A stretch of DNA of 24,861 nt from Lutispora sp041687175. GTDB taxonomy: Bacteria > Bacillota > Clostridia > Lutisporales > Lutisporaceae. The notes under the pieces are model-generated. The model saw only the letters and a list, made by a program, of their open reading frames with translations. It had not been told where the DNA came from and searched no databases. Each line of letters begins with the position of its first letter. Within the stretch, counting starts at the first letter, position 1. The translations under genes were made by a program, and so were the position numbers. The stretch covers positions 1 through 24,861 of the forward strand of contig NZ_JAWLCK010000036.1 in NCBI RefSeq assembly GCF_041687175.1. Direction: 5' to 3'. Of the stretch, positions 15,421 through 22,730 are shown piece after piece.

Positions 15421-15547
15421 GCTTCATAGGATTTTGCTTATTTTGAATTTCTATATTAAAGGATTTTCATGCCTTGTGTAGAATATAATTAGTTATAGAT
15501 AGGAACACACCATTACTGGTAGGATACAAAACAGATAAGGTGGTATT

Positions 15548-16084
15548 ATGCTTACATTAAATATAGAAATAGGAGATTTTGTTTTTAGAGATATAAAGAA
15601 AAATGAGTTGGATCTTGTTTTAGAGTTATATAATGATGATGATGAATCAATGTTTGCTACAGGTACGAGCAGGTGTTTATCCTTAGAAGATATGGAGGAA
15701 AAATACTTAGAGGTATTAATCAGCAGTCATGAGTTTTTTATTGGTATTTTTTTAAAAACCAGTGATAAATTAATAGGAGTCTTAAAAGGCCGAATAGATT
15801 ATGAACATAATGAAGAAGCCTGGATTACTTCATTTATAATAAAAAAAGAGCATAGAAACATGGGTATAGGCAATAAGACAATAAATGCTTTTATGCTCTA
15901 TATGCAAAAAACTTATGATGTTAAAAGGTTTTATGCAGGCGTTATATCTAAGAACAAAAATGGTATTGATTTCTGGATAAAAGCAGGATTCAAACATGTT
16001 AGAACAATAAAAAACTATATTAATCTAAACAATGCTTATGAAGATTTTATTATAATGAGAAGAGAGATTCAATCTAGCAAATAA
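15548..16084 (+). CDS. GNAT family N-acetyltransferase
   Basis: A 178-aa acetyltransferase that should use acetyl-CoA. The fold is visible as an N-terminal strand FVFRDIKKNELDLVLELYND, a middle strand region KLIGVLKGRIDY, the acetyl-CoA pyrophosphate loop in IKKEHRNMGIGNKTINAF (R-x-x-G-x-G type, near residue 105) and the later strand with FWIKAGFKHVR near 140-150. It resembles the RimJ/RimL-like branch, but the acceptor (protein N-terminus, antibiotic or small amine) cannot be predicted. AAGGTGG precedes the ATG. The gene is alone between two terminators, so it is probably monocistronic. Confidence 0.8.
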   Translation: MLTLNIEIGDFVFRDIKKNELDLVLELYNDDDESMFATGTSRCLSLEDMEEKYLEVLISSHEFFIGIFLKTSDKLIGVLKGRIDYEHNEEAWITSFIIKKEHRNMGIGNKTINAFMLYMQKTYDVKRFYAGVISKNKNGIDFWIKAGFKHVRTIKNYINLNNAYEDFIIMRREIQSSK

Positions 16085-16119
16085 ATAACTCCCCTATGAT
16101 TTTAGAGGAGTTATTATTT
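16084..16119 (+). terminator. Intrinsic terminator after the GNAT gene
   Basis: AATAACTCC (16084-16092) pairs with GGAGTTATT (16107-16115), extended by two pairs after one mismatch. The T content is mostly inside the stem and in the following ATTT. It starts on the last base of the GNAT stop codon. Confidence 0.65.
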
Positions 16120-16157
16120 GACAATAGTTGTTACATTTTTAACATTATATATGCTTT
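16118..16157 (+). promoter_or_regulatory. Likely promoter region of the DRTGG/hydrogenase-sensor operon (weak match)
   Basis: TTGACA at 16118-16123 has no good -10 at 17 nt. TTGTTA (16128-16133) with TATGCT (16152-16157) at 18 nt is an alternative, with four of six matches in each box. A promoter is expected here because a terminator lies just upstream, but the assignment is uncertain. Confidence 0.35.
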
Positions 16158-16210
16158 TCATATGCCAAGCTATAGATTTGTTTCAATATTTGCTGAAAGG
16201 AGGTAAGTTT

Positions 16211-16567
16211 ATGAAAATAAGGGAAATAAGAGATGCCTTAAATGCACAAGTATTGTGGGGGGAGCACTTATTAGAAAATGAAATATTATATGCCTTTGGA
16301 TCAGATTTAATGAGCGATGTTCTAGCCTTTGTAAAAACAGGTACAATACTTTTGACAGGGTTGGTAAACTCTCAGGTTATCAGGACTGCGGAAATGGCAG
16401 ATGTTACCGCTATACTTTTTGTAAGAGGCAAAGTTCCGGATAAGGATGTCATAGATCTGGCAAAGGAAAATTCCATCGCAATTCTTACAACTAATTATAC
16501 TCTTTTCACGACTTCCGGAATATTATATAATTGTGGATTAAGAGGCATAGAAGCTGATAAGATGTAG
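16211..16567 (+). CDS. DRTGG-domain protein (first copy)
   Basis: A 118-aa protein resembling stand-alone DRTGG-domain proteins, often annotated as related to HPr serine kinase. The domain is a small alpha/beta fold of unknown biochemical function also found in phosphotransacetylase and CBS-containing proteins. ATG 16211 is preferred because AAAGGAGG ends 7 nt upstream; an earlier in-frame TTG at 16118 would add a stretch that overlaps the promoter region. Visible features are IREIRDALNAQVLWG, a core GTILLTGLVNSQVIRTAEMADVTAILFVRGK-like strand/helix pattern, and a C-terminal SIAILTTNYTLFTTSGILY. It opens the cluster leading to hydBC. The same gene order is common in hydrogen-metabolising Clostridia, which argues for a role in regulating redox enzymes. 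Confidence 0.75.
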   Translation: MKIREIRDALNAQVLWGEHLLENEILYAFGSDLMSDVLAFVKTGTILLTGLVNSQVIRTAEMADVTAILFVRGKVPDKDVIDLAKENSIAILTTNYTLFTTSGILYNCGLRGIEADKM

Positions 16568-16577
16568 GAGAGATACT

Positions 16578-17009
16578 ATGGGTAACATATCTTATAATTT
16601 TCCAATTGAAAAAGATGATTTTGAAAGAGCAGGGGAAGCTTCTAGTAAAATTAAAAAAATTCTGAGACAGTTAGGTATGGATTCAAGTATAATAAGAAGA
16701 GTAGCAATCGGAGCATATGAAGCAGAAATGAACTTAGTAATACATTCACTAGGTGGCACTATTGGTATAACCATAGACCCTGAATCAATAATTATCACAG
16801 CTGAAGATACAGGGCCGGGGATTGAAAACGTTCAACTTGCTATGAAAGAAGGATATTCTACTGCTCCAGATAGAATTAGAGAGATGGGTTTTGGCGCCGG
16901 AATGGGATTACCAAACATGAAAAAATGCTCTGATAGTTTTGATATTGAAAGCATCGTTGGCAAGGGAACAAAAATTGTAATGAAAATGATGCTGAAAGAT
17001 GGTGATTAA
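16578..17009 (+). CDS. Anti-sigma-type serine kinase / GHKL ATPase
   Basis: A 143-aa single-domain ATP-binding protein of the SpoIIAB/RsbW type. The Bergerat fold is visible: N box with Glu48 and Asn52 (YEAEMNLVIHS), G1 box EDTGPGIENV with Asp77, and a glycine-rich G2 region MGFGAGMGLPNMKK. KGTKIVMKM closes the domain. Family members phosphorylate serine on an antagonist protein or bind a sigma factor; neither partner is identified here. AGGAGAG lies before the ATG, 10 nt after the first DRTGG gene. The stop codon is immediately followed by the ATG of the hydrogenase-like gene, so the two are translationally linked. A role as output module of the neighbouring hydrogenase-like protein is inference. 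Confidence 0.85.
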   Translation: MGNISYNFPIEKDDFERAGEASSKIKKILRQLGMDSSIIRRVAIGAYEAEMNLVIHSLGGTIGITIDPESIIITAEDTGPGIENVQLAMKEGYSTAPDRIREMGFGAGMGLPNMKKCSDSFDIESIVGKGTKIVMKMMLKDGD

Positions 17010-18287
17010 ATGAGCAATGAATATAGCCATTCAGTTATATTAAGGGAAGATCGATGTATAGGGTGTACCAGTTGTCTTAAAGTCTGTCCTACCGAAGCTA
17101 TAAGGGTACGAGATGGAAAGGCAAAAATAATATCCGATAGATGTATAGATTGCGGTGAATGCATAAGGATATGTCCTAATCACGCTAAAAGTGCTATAAC
17201 AGATGATTTGAATATGATGAAGAAATTCAAATATAATATTGCGATACCATCATTGACGATTTATGGACAATTTCCTTCTAATATTAGTATAAGTCAGATA
17301 CTCACATCTATAAAAAGAATAGGCTTTGATGAAGTTGTAGAGGATACAATAGGGGCAGATATATCAATTTTCCTCATTAAGGAATATCTATTAAAGAAGC
17401 CTGGTATGGAATTTCCATTAATCAATTCAAGTTGTCCAGCAATTATAAGGCTTATACAGATAAGATTTCCTGATTTGATTCCAAATATTATTACTATAGA
17501 AACTCCTGTAGAAATCACTGCTAGAATTGCAAAAACAGAAGTAGCTAAGAGAAAGGGCATAGATATAAAGGATATTGGAGTTTTCTTTATTACCCCGTGT
17601 ACCGCCAGAGTAACCAGCATAAGAAATCCTCTAGGAATTACCGAATCATATGTTAACGGCGCTATCTCCATAAAGGATATTTACGGGGAAATTGTGAGAA
17701 ATCTTGGAGATAACAATAATCTGATCAAAGGAATCAGTACCAGAGAATCCATTCTCTGGCCTATTGCAGGAGGTCAGGCGTCAGCATTGGGGATTGAGAA
17801 TTATCTGGCAGTTGATGGTATTCATGATGTTATTAAGGTCTTGGAGGAAGTAGAATTAGGGAAATTAGAGGATATTGATTTTATCGAGTGCTCAGCTTGC
17901 ACAGGAGGCTGTGTAGGAGGACCTCTTGTTATTCAAAATTCATTTATTGCAAAGAATAGATTAATGAAACATGCAAAAAAGGTTGATATTTCGAAGTATA
18001 CAAAAGAAGATTTAGATAGATTTATAAAAATGTATGAAGATGGTTTTATCAGGCTCACTGAAAAAATAGAACCTAAGTCTGTTATGAGATTGGATAAGGA
18101 CTTATCTAAATCAATTCATAAGATGGAGCTTGTAACCGAAATACTAAAGAATCTTCCCGGCTTGGATTGCGGAATATGTGGTTCTCCCACATGCAGAGCC
18201 TTTGCAGAAGACATAGTAAAAGGCGAAAACAAAAAAGCAGTTTGCATGATAAAAACAATGAACGGATTTAAAAGCAAAAATTTGTAG
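17010..18287 (+). CDS. [FeFe]-hydrogenase-like iron-sulfur protein, probable sensory type
   Basis: A 425-aa protein with three parts. An N-terminal 2x[4Fe-4S] ferredoxin has Cys16/19/22/26 and Cys45/48/51/55. The H-cluster domain follows (about 75-330). A C-terminal Fes-type [4Fe-4S] motif has Cys387/390/395/412. The four H-cluster cysteines appear kept: Cys142 (NSSCPAI, loop L1), Cys197 (TPCTAR, L2), and Cys297 and Cys301 (ECSACTGGCVGG, L3). Residues for fast catalysis are changed. Ser141 stands where the proton-relay Cys of TSCCP should be, Thr195 and Arg200 replace Met and Lys of the MPCxxK loop, and Ser295 replaces the L3 Met. Such changes are known from putative sensory [FeFe] hydrogenases. 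With flanking ATPase and DRTGG genes, an H2 or redox sensor is likelier than a main H2 producer. There is no PAS domain. Confidence 0.82.
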   Translation: MSNEYSHSVILREDRCIGCTSCLKVCPTEAIRVRDGKAKIISDRCIDCGECIRICPNHAKSAITDDLNMMKKFKYNIAIPSLTIYGQFPSNISISQILTSIKRIGFDEVVEDTIGADISIFLIKEYLLKKPGMEFPLINSSCPAIIRLIQIRFPDLIPNIITIETPVEITARIAKTEVAKRKGIDIKDIGVFFITPCTARVTSIRNPLGITESYVNGAISIKDIYGEIVRNLGDNNNLIKGISTRESILWPIAGGQASALGIENYLAVDGIHDVIKVLEEVELGKLEDIDFIECSACTGGCVGGPLVIQNSFIAKNRLMKHAKKVDISKYTKEDLDRFIKMYEDGFIRLTEKIEPKSVMRLDKDLSKSIHKMELVTEILKNLPGLDCGICGSPTCRAFAEDIVKGENKKAVCMIKTMNGFKSKNL

Positions 18288-18303
18288 GAGGAGTGCTTAT
18301 AGT

Positions 18304-18642
18304 ATGACTGTTAAACAAATCTGTGAAAAACTTGGTTTAAGGTCATTGACTGGTGAGTGTGGAATGGATAGAGAGGTAAAGGGAGCCTATATATGCGATT
18401 TATTAAGCTGGGTTATGGCTCATGCCTCTGAAGGAGATGTCTGGATTACTATACAGACCCATGCAAATATAATCGCAGTAGCTACTTTGTTGGAGCTTTC
18501 CTCAATCATAATTGCTGAAGATGCAGAAGTAGAGGAAGATACCATTAAAAAAGCCGTTGCAGAAGGAATACCCGTACTTGTTTCAGACAAAAATGCTTTT
18601 ATGATTGCAAAGGAATTAATTGCTATGGGATTGGGTAACTGA
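18304..18642 (+). CDS. DRTGG-domain protein (second copy)
   Basis: A 112-aa DRTGG-type protein, distinct from the first copy. It starts with VKQICEKLGLRSLTGE, followed by MDREVKGAYICDLLSWVMAHASEGDVWIT and a hydrophobic core TLLELSSIIIAEDAEV. The VKGAYICDLLSWVM stretch is typical of the short DRTGG proteins found in hydrogenase clusters. TAGGAGGAG precedes the ATG. It sits 16 nt after the hydrogenase-like gene and one base before the PHP gene, so co-expression is near certain. Biochemical function unknown. Confidence 0.75.
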   Translation: MTVKQICEKLGLRSLTGECGMDREVKGAYICDLLSWVMAHASEGDVWITIQTHANIIAVATLLELSSIIIAEDAEVEEDTIKKAVAEGIPVLVSDKNAFMIAKELIAMGLGN

Positions 18643-18643
18643 T

Positions 18644-19369
18644 ATGAAATTTGCATATGATTTGCATATTCATTCTGCTTTGTCCCCATGCGGAGACGAA
18701 GACATGACACCCAATAATATAGTCAATATGGCATTATTAAAGGGTTTAGACTTGATAGCAGTTACAGATCACAACAGTGCCAGGAATTTGCCTGCTGTAT
18801 TAGAGGTGGGCAAAAGGCAAGGTCTTATGGTGGTACCTGGAATAGAAGTTCAGACTAAAGAAGAGGTACATATAATATGTCTTTTTAAGAACCTGCAGAG
18901 TGCTCTAAAGCTTGATGAGATAATATTTAACTGTTTGCCGGACATGCCTAACAATGAAGAGATTTTTGGAAGGCAGCTGATAATGGATTCTAACGATGAA
19001 GTTGTTGGAAAGATAGATAAATTATTGATATCTTCTTGTGAACTGTCGGTTAATGACGTTTTTATCCTAACCAGGGGTTTGGGGGGAATATGCATTCCTG
19101 CTCATGTGGACAGGCCAGCATATAGTATTACTGCCAATCTAGGGTTTATCCCACCTTCACTAAGAGTGAAAACAGTGGAGTTTTCAAAAAAGGATAGCCC
19201 AGAATCCATAATGAAAAGGCATCCCTTTCTAAGAAAATATAATTATATTGTATCCTCAGATGCACATTATCTTTGGGATATTAGCGAAAGGGAGCATTTT
19301 GTCGAAATGGAATATCTAAGTTTTACAAATCTAACTAATTTATTATGCCCAAATGAAAAAAATTTATAA
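18644..19369 (+). CDS. PHP-domain phosphoesterase
   Basis: A 241-aa protein of the PHP (polymerase and histidinol phosphatase) superfamily, which hydrolyses phosphate esters with a trinuclear metal site. Metal ligands are visible in order: DLHIHS near the N-terminus, TDHNSA, PGIEV, CIPAHVDRP and the late SSDAHYL. ATG 18644 is chosen because the preceding DRTGG gene stops at 18642; an in-frame TTG at 18620 would overlap it. The ribosome binding site is only a GGG-rich stretch, so translation probably depends on coupling. In an anti-sigma-type phosphorylation circuit such an enzyme could be the phosphatase, but that is inference. The substrate is unknown. It is the last gene before the internal promoter of the hydC segment. 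Confidence 0.85.
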   Translation: MKFAYDLHIHSALSPCGDEDMTPNNIVNMALLKGLDLIAVTDHNSARNLPAVLEVGKRQGLMVVPGIEVQTKEEVHIICLFKNLQSALKLDEIIFNCLPDMPNNEEIFGRQLIMDSNDEVVGKIDKLLISSCELSVNDVFILTRGLGGICIPAHVDRPAYSITANLGFIPPSLRVKTVEFSKKDSPESIMKRHPFLRKYNYIVSSDAHYLWDISEREHFVEMEYLSFTNLTNLLCPNEKNL

Positions 19370-19385
19370 TAATTTCAAAATATAG

Positions 19386-19414
19386 TTAAAAAATTCTTAT
19401 AGTTATGTTACAAT
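19386..19414 (+). promoter_or_regulatory. Candidate sigma-A promoter for hydC operon
   Basis: TTAAAA (19386-19391), a 17-nt spacer and TACAAT (19409-19414). The -10 is good and the -35 moderate. The start site would be near 19421, just before a palindrome. Confidence 0.5.
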
Positions 19415-19431
19415 AACAAATAGGGTTAATA

Positions 19432-19451
19432 ATTGACAGATTTTTGTCAAT
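19432..19451 (+). promoter_or_regulatory. 20-bp palindrome, candidate operator of the hydC operon
   Basis: Perfect 7-bp arms ATTGACA (19432-19438) and TGTCAAT (19445-19451) flank 6 nt. It lies just after the candidate promoter and 33 nt before the hydC ATG. Its outer TTG and CAA match the ends of Rex (NADH/NAD+-sensing repressor) sites, but the inner bases do not, so the regulator is unnamed. The left arm also reads as a -35 hexamer. Confidence 0.5.
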
Positions 19452-19484
19452 ATACAGAATGTATTTTAGGGAGGGGACTCTTTA

Positions 19485-19958
19485 ATGAACGAGCTTGATA
19501 TGAAAGAAAAAATGAAAAAGCTGGATGAGATTATCGAAAGCCACAAAGGCCAGCAAGGTAGTTTAATGCCTGTTCTTCATGAGACTCAAGAGCTTTTCGG
19601 CTATCTTCCTGAAGAGGCTCAGAAGAAAATATCAAAGGAATTGAATATTCCAATGGCAGAAATATATGGCGTAGCAACATTTTACTCAAGATTTACCCTC
19701 AAACCAAGAGGAGAGCATACAATAGGTGTGTGCTTAGGAACAGCTTGTTATGTAAAGAATGCTCAACTGGTATTTGAAAGACTCCAGAAAGAACTAAATG
19801 TTAAACCTGGAGGAACAACGGAGGACAATAAATTTACTCTTGAGGCTACTAGGTGCCTCGGCTGCTGTGGTCTTGCACCTGTCATGATGATAGGGGAAGA
19901 TGTATATGGCAAGCTTGTTCCAGACGATATACCGGAGATATTGAATAAATATCGTTAA
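19485..19958 (+). CDS. hydC: HydC / NuoE-like [2Fe-2S] subunit
   Basis: A 157-aa thioredoxin-like [2Fe-2S] ferredoxin subunit, homologous to NuoE and to HydC of electron-bifurcating hydrogenases. It passes electrons to or from the flavin subunit HydB in the cytoplasm. A helical N-terminus carries the typical QGSLMPVLHETQELFGYLP and IYGVATFYSRF stretches. The cluster ligands should be Cys83, Cys88, Cys124 and Cys128 (CLGTAC and RCLGCC). Length fits the family. AGGGAGGGG precedes the ATG, and the gene begins the second half of the cluster behind its own promoter and palindrome. Complex I is unlikely because no other nuo genes are present. NADH-linked formate dehydrogenase subunits are possible relatives. 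Confidence 0.9.
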   Translation: MNELDMKEKMKKLDEIIESHKGQQGSLMPVLHETQELFGYLPEEAQKKISKELNIPMAEIYGVATFYSRFTLKPRGEHTIGVCLGTACYVKNAQLVFERLQKELNVKPGGTTEDNKFTLEATRCLGCCGLAPVMMIGEDVYGKLVPDDIPEILNKYR

Positions 19959-19970
19959 TCAGGCCTTGTT

Positions 19971-20525
19971 ATGAAAGAATTATCTCTACACATACTTGAT
20001 ATTGTACAAAATTCTATTGTGGCAGAAGCTAGCTTAATTACTATAAATATTGTTGAGAATTTAACAACAGATAAACTAATTATCGAAGTTACTGATAACG
20101 GATGCGGAATGGAAAAAGAATTGACCGAAAAAATAAAAGACCCTTTTGTAACAGGGAGAAAAACTAGAAAAGTCGGTTTGGGAATTCCTTTGCTCTATAA
20201 AGCATGCACCAGATGTGATGGAAATATGGAAATACAATCAGAAGTAGGCAAAGGCACCAAGGTTACTTGTTGGTTTAAATATAGTCACATTGACCGGGCA
20301 CCTCTGGGGAATATGACTGATACTATACTAACTATAGTCTCAGGAAATCCTCAGGTAGACATTGTGTATGTACATATTCGTGATGATAAAGAAATATGTC
20401 TTGATACAAGAGAAATTAGAAGGGCTTTAGGTAAAGTGCCTATTAACGAACCAGCTGTTCTCTCGTGGATAAGAGAATTCTTAAGGGAAGGTTTCAATAG
20501 TTTATATGGAGGTGCAAATATATGA
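19971..20525 (+). CDS. GHKL ATPase (second copy, with C-terminal extension)
   Basis: A 184-aa protein with an ATP-binding domain like histidine kinases and SpoIIAB, then a C-terminal part of about 75 aa without a recognised domain. The N box is LDIVQNSI, where the usual Glu is Asp10 and Asn14 is kept. G1 is TDNGCGM, and the G2-like VGLGIPLLYKA follows. There is no phospho-accepting His domain or sensor, so it is not a complete histidine kinase. The start is an ATG 12 nt after hydC with a weak ribosome site, suggesting translational coupling. It overlaps the next gene by 4 bases (ATGA). Proteins of this type sit between hydC and hydB in many Clostridia. Their role is unknown, and the Asp replacement leaves kinase activity open. 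Confidence 0.8.
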   Translation: MKELSLHILDIVQNSIVAEASLITINIVENLTTDKLIIEVTDNGCGMEKELTEKIKDPFVTGRKTRKVGLGIPLLYKACTRCDGNMEIQSEVGKGTKVTCWFKYSHIDRAPLGNMTDTILTIVSGNPQVDIVYVHIRDDKEICLDTREIRRALGKVPINEPAVLSWIREFLREGFNSLYGGANI

Positions 20526-20890
20526 AGTCATTAAAAGACCTGGAAGAAATCAGAAAAAAGACCTTGGATACAATCAATATGAGAAAAGATCAATCAGGAA
20601 CCAGAGTAGTTGTAGGTATGGCTACATGCGGAATTGCTGCAGGGGCTAGACCTGTTTTGTTGGCTATAATGGATGAAGTTGAGAAAAATGAATTGGCAGA
20701 TGTTGTTGTAGCGCAGACCGGATGCATTGGTATGTGCAGGTTGGAGCCAATAGTAGAAGTATATAGACCGGGAGAAGAAAAAGTTACTTATGTAAAAATG
20801 AACCCTTCAAAGGCTAAGAGAATTATAAACGAGCATGTTATGCAGGGTAAAGTTGTTCAAGATTATACTGTAGGAGCAGAAGAAAAGTAA
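20522..20890 (+). CDS. HydD-like thioredoxin-fold (2Fe-2S) ferredoxin-type protein
   Basis: A 122-aa thioredoxin-like protein related to [2Fe-2S] ferredoxins and the N-terminal domain of HydB. The core has VVVGMATCGIAAGARPVL and QTGCIGMCRLEPIVEVY. It contains only three cysteines (Cys36, Cys68, Cys72) instead of the four expected for a [2Fe-2S] site, so cluster binding is uncertain. From memory, relatives in hydrogenase clusters share the MATCGIAAGARPVL stretch, which suggests the pattern is normal for the family. The ATG overlaps the ATPase stop in ATGA. It precedes hydB by 38 nt and probably serves its assembly or electron transfer. Confidence 0.78.
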   Translation: MKSLKDLEEIRKKTLDTINMRKDQSGTRVVVGMATCGIAAGARPVLLAIMDEVEKNELADVVVAQTGCIGMCRLEPIVEVYRPGEEKVTYVKMNPSKAKRIINEHVMQGKVVQDYTVGAEEK

Positions 20891-20928
20891 TTTTTAACGG
20901 CCAGTAAACAGTTAGGAGGTATAATGGA

Positions 20929-22722
20929 ATGAAAATGTATCGCTCCCATATCATGATATGCAGAGGAACCGGTTGTTCATCTTCCAATTCAGAGCAGATT
21001 GCAGTGGAGTTTGAAAACCATTTAAAAGCCCATGGATTAGATAAGGAAGTAATTGTTGAGAGAACCGGATGCTTTGGTCTATGTGCCCTAGGTCCAATAG
21101 TTATCATATATCCTGAAGCTGCTTTTTACAGTTTGGTAAAACCTGAAGATGTAGAGGAGATCGTAAAAGAGCATCTGGTTAAAGGTAGAGTCGTAAAGAG
21201 ACTCTTATATGCTGAGACTATTGAAGAAGATAGAATTAAATCGTTAAATCAGGTAAACTTCTATAAAAAACAGGTAAGGGTTGCACTCCGAAACTGCGGT
21301 GTCATTAACCCAGAAAACATAGATGAATACATAGCTTTTGATGGGTACAAGGCACTGGCAACATGCTTAACCGAGTTAAAGCCTGAAGAAGTTATAGATT
21401 TGATTAAAAGATCAGGCCTCAGAGGAAGAGGAGGAGCAGGATTCCCAACAGGGATGAAGTGGGAATTTGCTGCAAAGGCACAAGGCGATATTAAATATGT
21501 ATGCTGTAATGCTGACGAAGGTGACCCAGGAGCCTTCATGGACAGAAGCGTGCTGGAAGGAGACCCTCACTCAGTATTAGAAGCTATGACAATAGCTGGT
21601 TATGCTATAGGAGGCAGTCAAGGATACATCTATGTAAGAGCAGAGTATCCTATAGCTGTTAAGAGACTTAGCATAGCTATCAATCAGGCAAGAGAATATG
21701 GATTGTTAGGGAAGAATATACTTGGAACCGGTTTTGATTTTGATATAGAATTAAGGCTTGGAGCAGGAGCTTTTGTTTGCGGTGAAGAAACTGCACTTAT
21801 AGCTTCCATAGAAGGTCAGAGAGGAATGCCGAGACCAAGACCACCATTCCCAGCAAATAAAGGTTTGTTCGGAAAACCAACATTGTTAAACAATGTTGAA
21901 ACATATGCAAATATATGTCCAATCATAAACAACGGCCCAGAATGGTTTGCATCCATGGGAACAGAAAAATCCAAAGGCACCAAGGTATTTGCATTAGGTG
22001 GCAAGATCAATCATACAGGCTTGGTAGAAATACCTATGGGTACTACCATGAGAGAAATAATCTACGAAATAGGTGGTGGCTGTCCAAACGGAAAAGCATT
22101 TAAGGCAGCTCAGACAGGTGGACCATCAGGCGGATGCATACCAGCTGAAAAGATAGATGTACCTATTGATTATGATACTCTTACTGCACTTGGTTCCATG
22201 ATGGGTTCTGGTGGACTTATAGTTATGGACGAAGACAACTGTATGGTTGATATAGCAAAATTCTTCTTGGAATTTACTGTTGATGAATCCTGCGGCAAAT
22301 GCACACCTTGCAGAGAAGGTACAAAGAGAATGCTGGAGATATTGGATAGGATTACAAAAGGCAGAGGTGAATCAGGCGACATTGAGAGACTAGAGAATCT
22401 TGCAAAGAATATCAAAGCTTCAGCTCTCTGCGCATTGGGACAAACAGCTCCAAATCCAGTATTGTCAACACTTAGATATTTCAGAGAAGAATACGAGGCT
22501 CACATAAGAGATAAGAAGTGCCCAGCGGGAGTATGTCAGGCATTGTTGCAATATAAAATTGATCCAAAAACATGTAAAGGATGCGGCATCTGTGCAAAAC
22601 AATGTCCAGTATCAGCAATATCTGGTAAGCCAAAAACTCCTTATGTTATCGATCAAAATAAGTGCATAAAATGCGGTGCTTGCATGGATAAATGCCCATT
22701 CAAAGCAATTTCCAGAGGATAA
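20929..22722 (+). CDS. hydB: HydB / NuoF-like NADH-binding flavoprotein subunit
   Basis: A 597-aa flavin and iron-sulfur subunit that oxidises or forms NADH. Domains in order: an N-terminal [2Fe-2S] thioredoxin fold (Cys12, Cys17, and TGCFGLC near 48-52); the NuoF core with NADH/FMN site GLRGRGGAGFPTGMKW (about 163-178), CNADEGDPGAFMDRS and GAGAFVCGEETALI; an SLBB-type region; the N3-type [4Fe-4S] site Cys455, Cys458, Cys461 and Cys501; and a C-terminal 2x[4Fe-4S] ferredoxin starting at Cys549 and Cys579. This is the layout of HydB of bifurcating [FeFe] hydrogenases and of related formate dehydrogenases. AGGAGGT lies upstream; ATG 20929 overlaps a two-codon frame ATG-GAA-TGA at 20924-20932. 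No hydA follows: a terminator begins 8 nt after the stop. Confidence 0.93.
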   Translation: MKMYRSHIMICRGTGCSSSNSEQIAVEFENHLKAHGLDKEVIVERTGCFGLCALGPIVIIYPEAAFYSLVKPEDVEEIVKEHLVKGRVVKRLLYAETIEEDRIKSLNQVNFYKKQVRVALRNCGVINPENIDEYIAFDGYKALATCLTELKPEEVIDLIKRSGLRGRGGAGFPTGMKWEFAAKAQGDIKYVCCNADEGDPGAFMDRSVLEGDPHSVLEAMTIAGYAIGGSQGYIYVRAEYPIAVKRLSIAINQAREYGLLGKNILGTGFDFDIELRLGAGAFVCGEETALIASIEGQRGMPRPRPPFPANKGLFGKPTLLNNVETYANICPIINNGPEWFASMGTEKSKGTKVFALGGKINHTGLVEIPMGTTMREIIYEIGGGCPNGKAFKAAQTGGPSGGCIPAEKIDVPIDYDTLTALGSMMGSGGLIVMDEDNCMVDIAKFFLEFTVDESCGKCTPCREGTKRMLEILDRITKGRGESGDIERLENLAKNIKASALCALGQTAPNPVLSTLRYFREEYEAHIRDKKCPAGVCQALLQYKIDPKTCKGCGICAKQCPVSAISGKPKTPYVIDQNKCIKCGACMDKCPFKAISRG

Positions 22723-22730
22723 AATTTCAT

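Noticed and set aside
19485..22722. Respiratory complex I (nuoE and nuoF)
   Set aside because: Only NuoE- and NuoF-like genes occur. HydB has fused [2Fe-2S] and 2x[4Fe-4S] domains typical of hydrogenase or formate dehydrogenase partners, and no membrane nuo genes follow.
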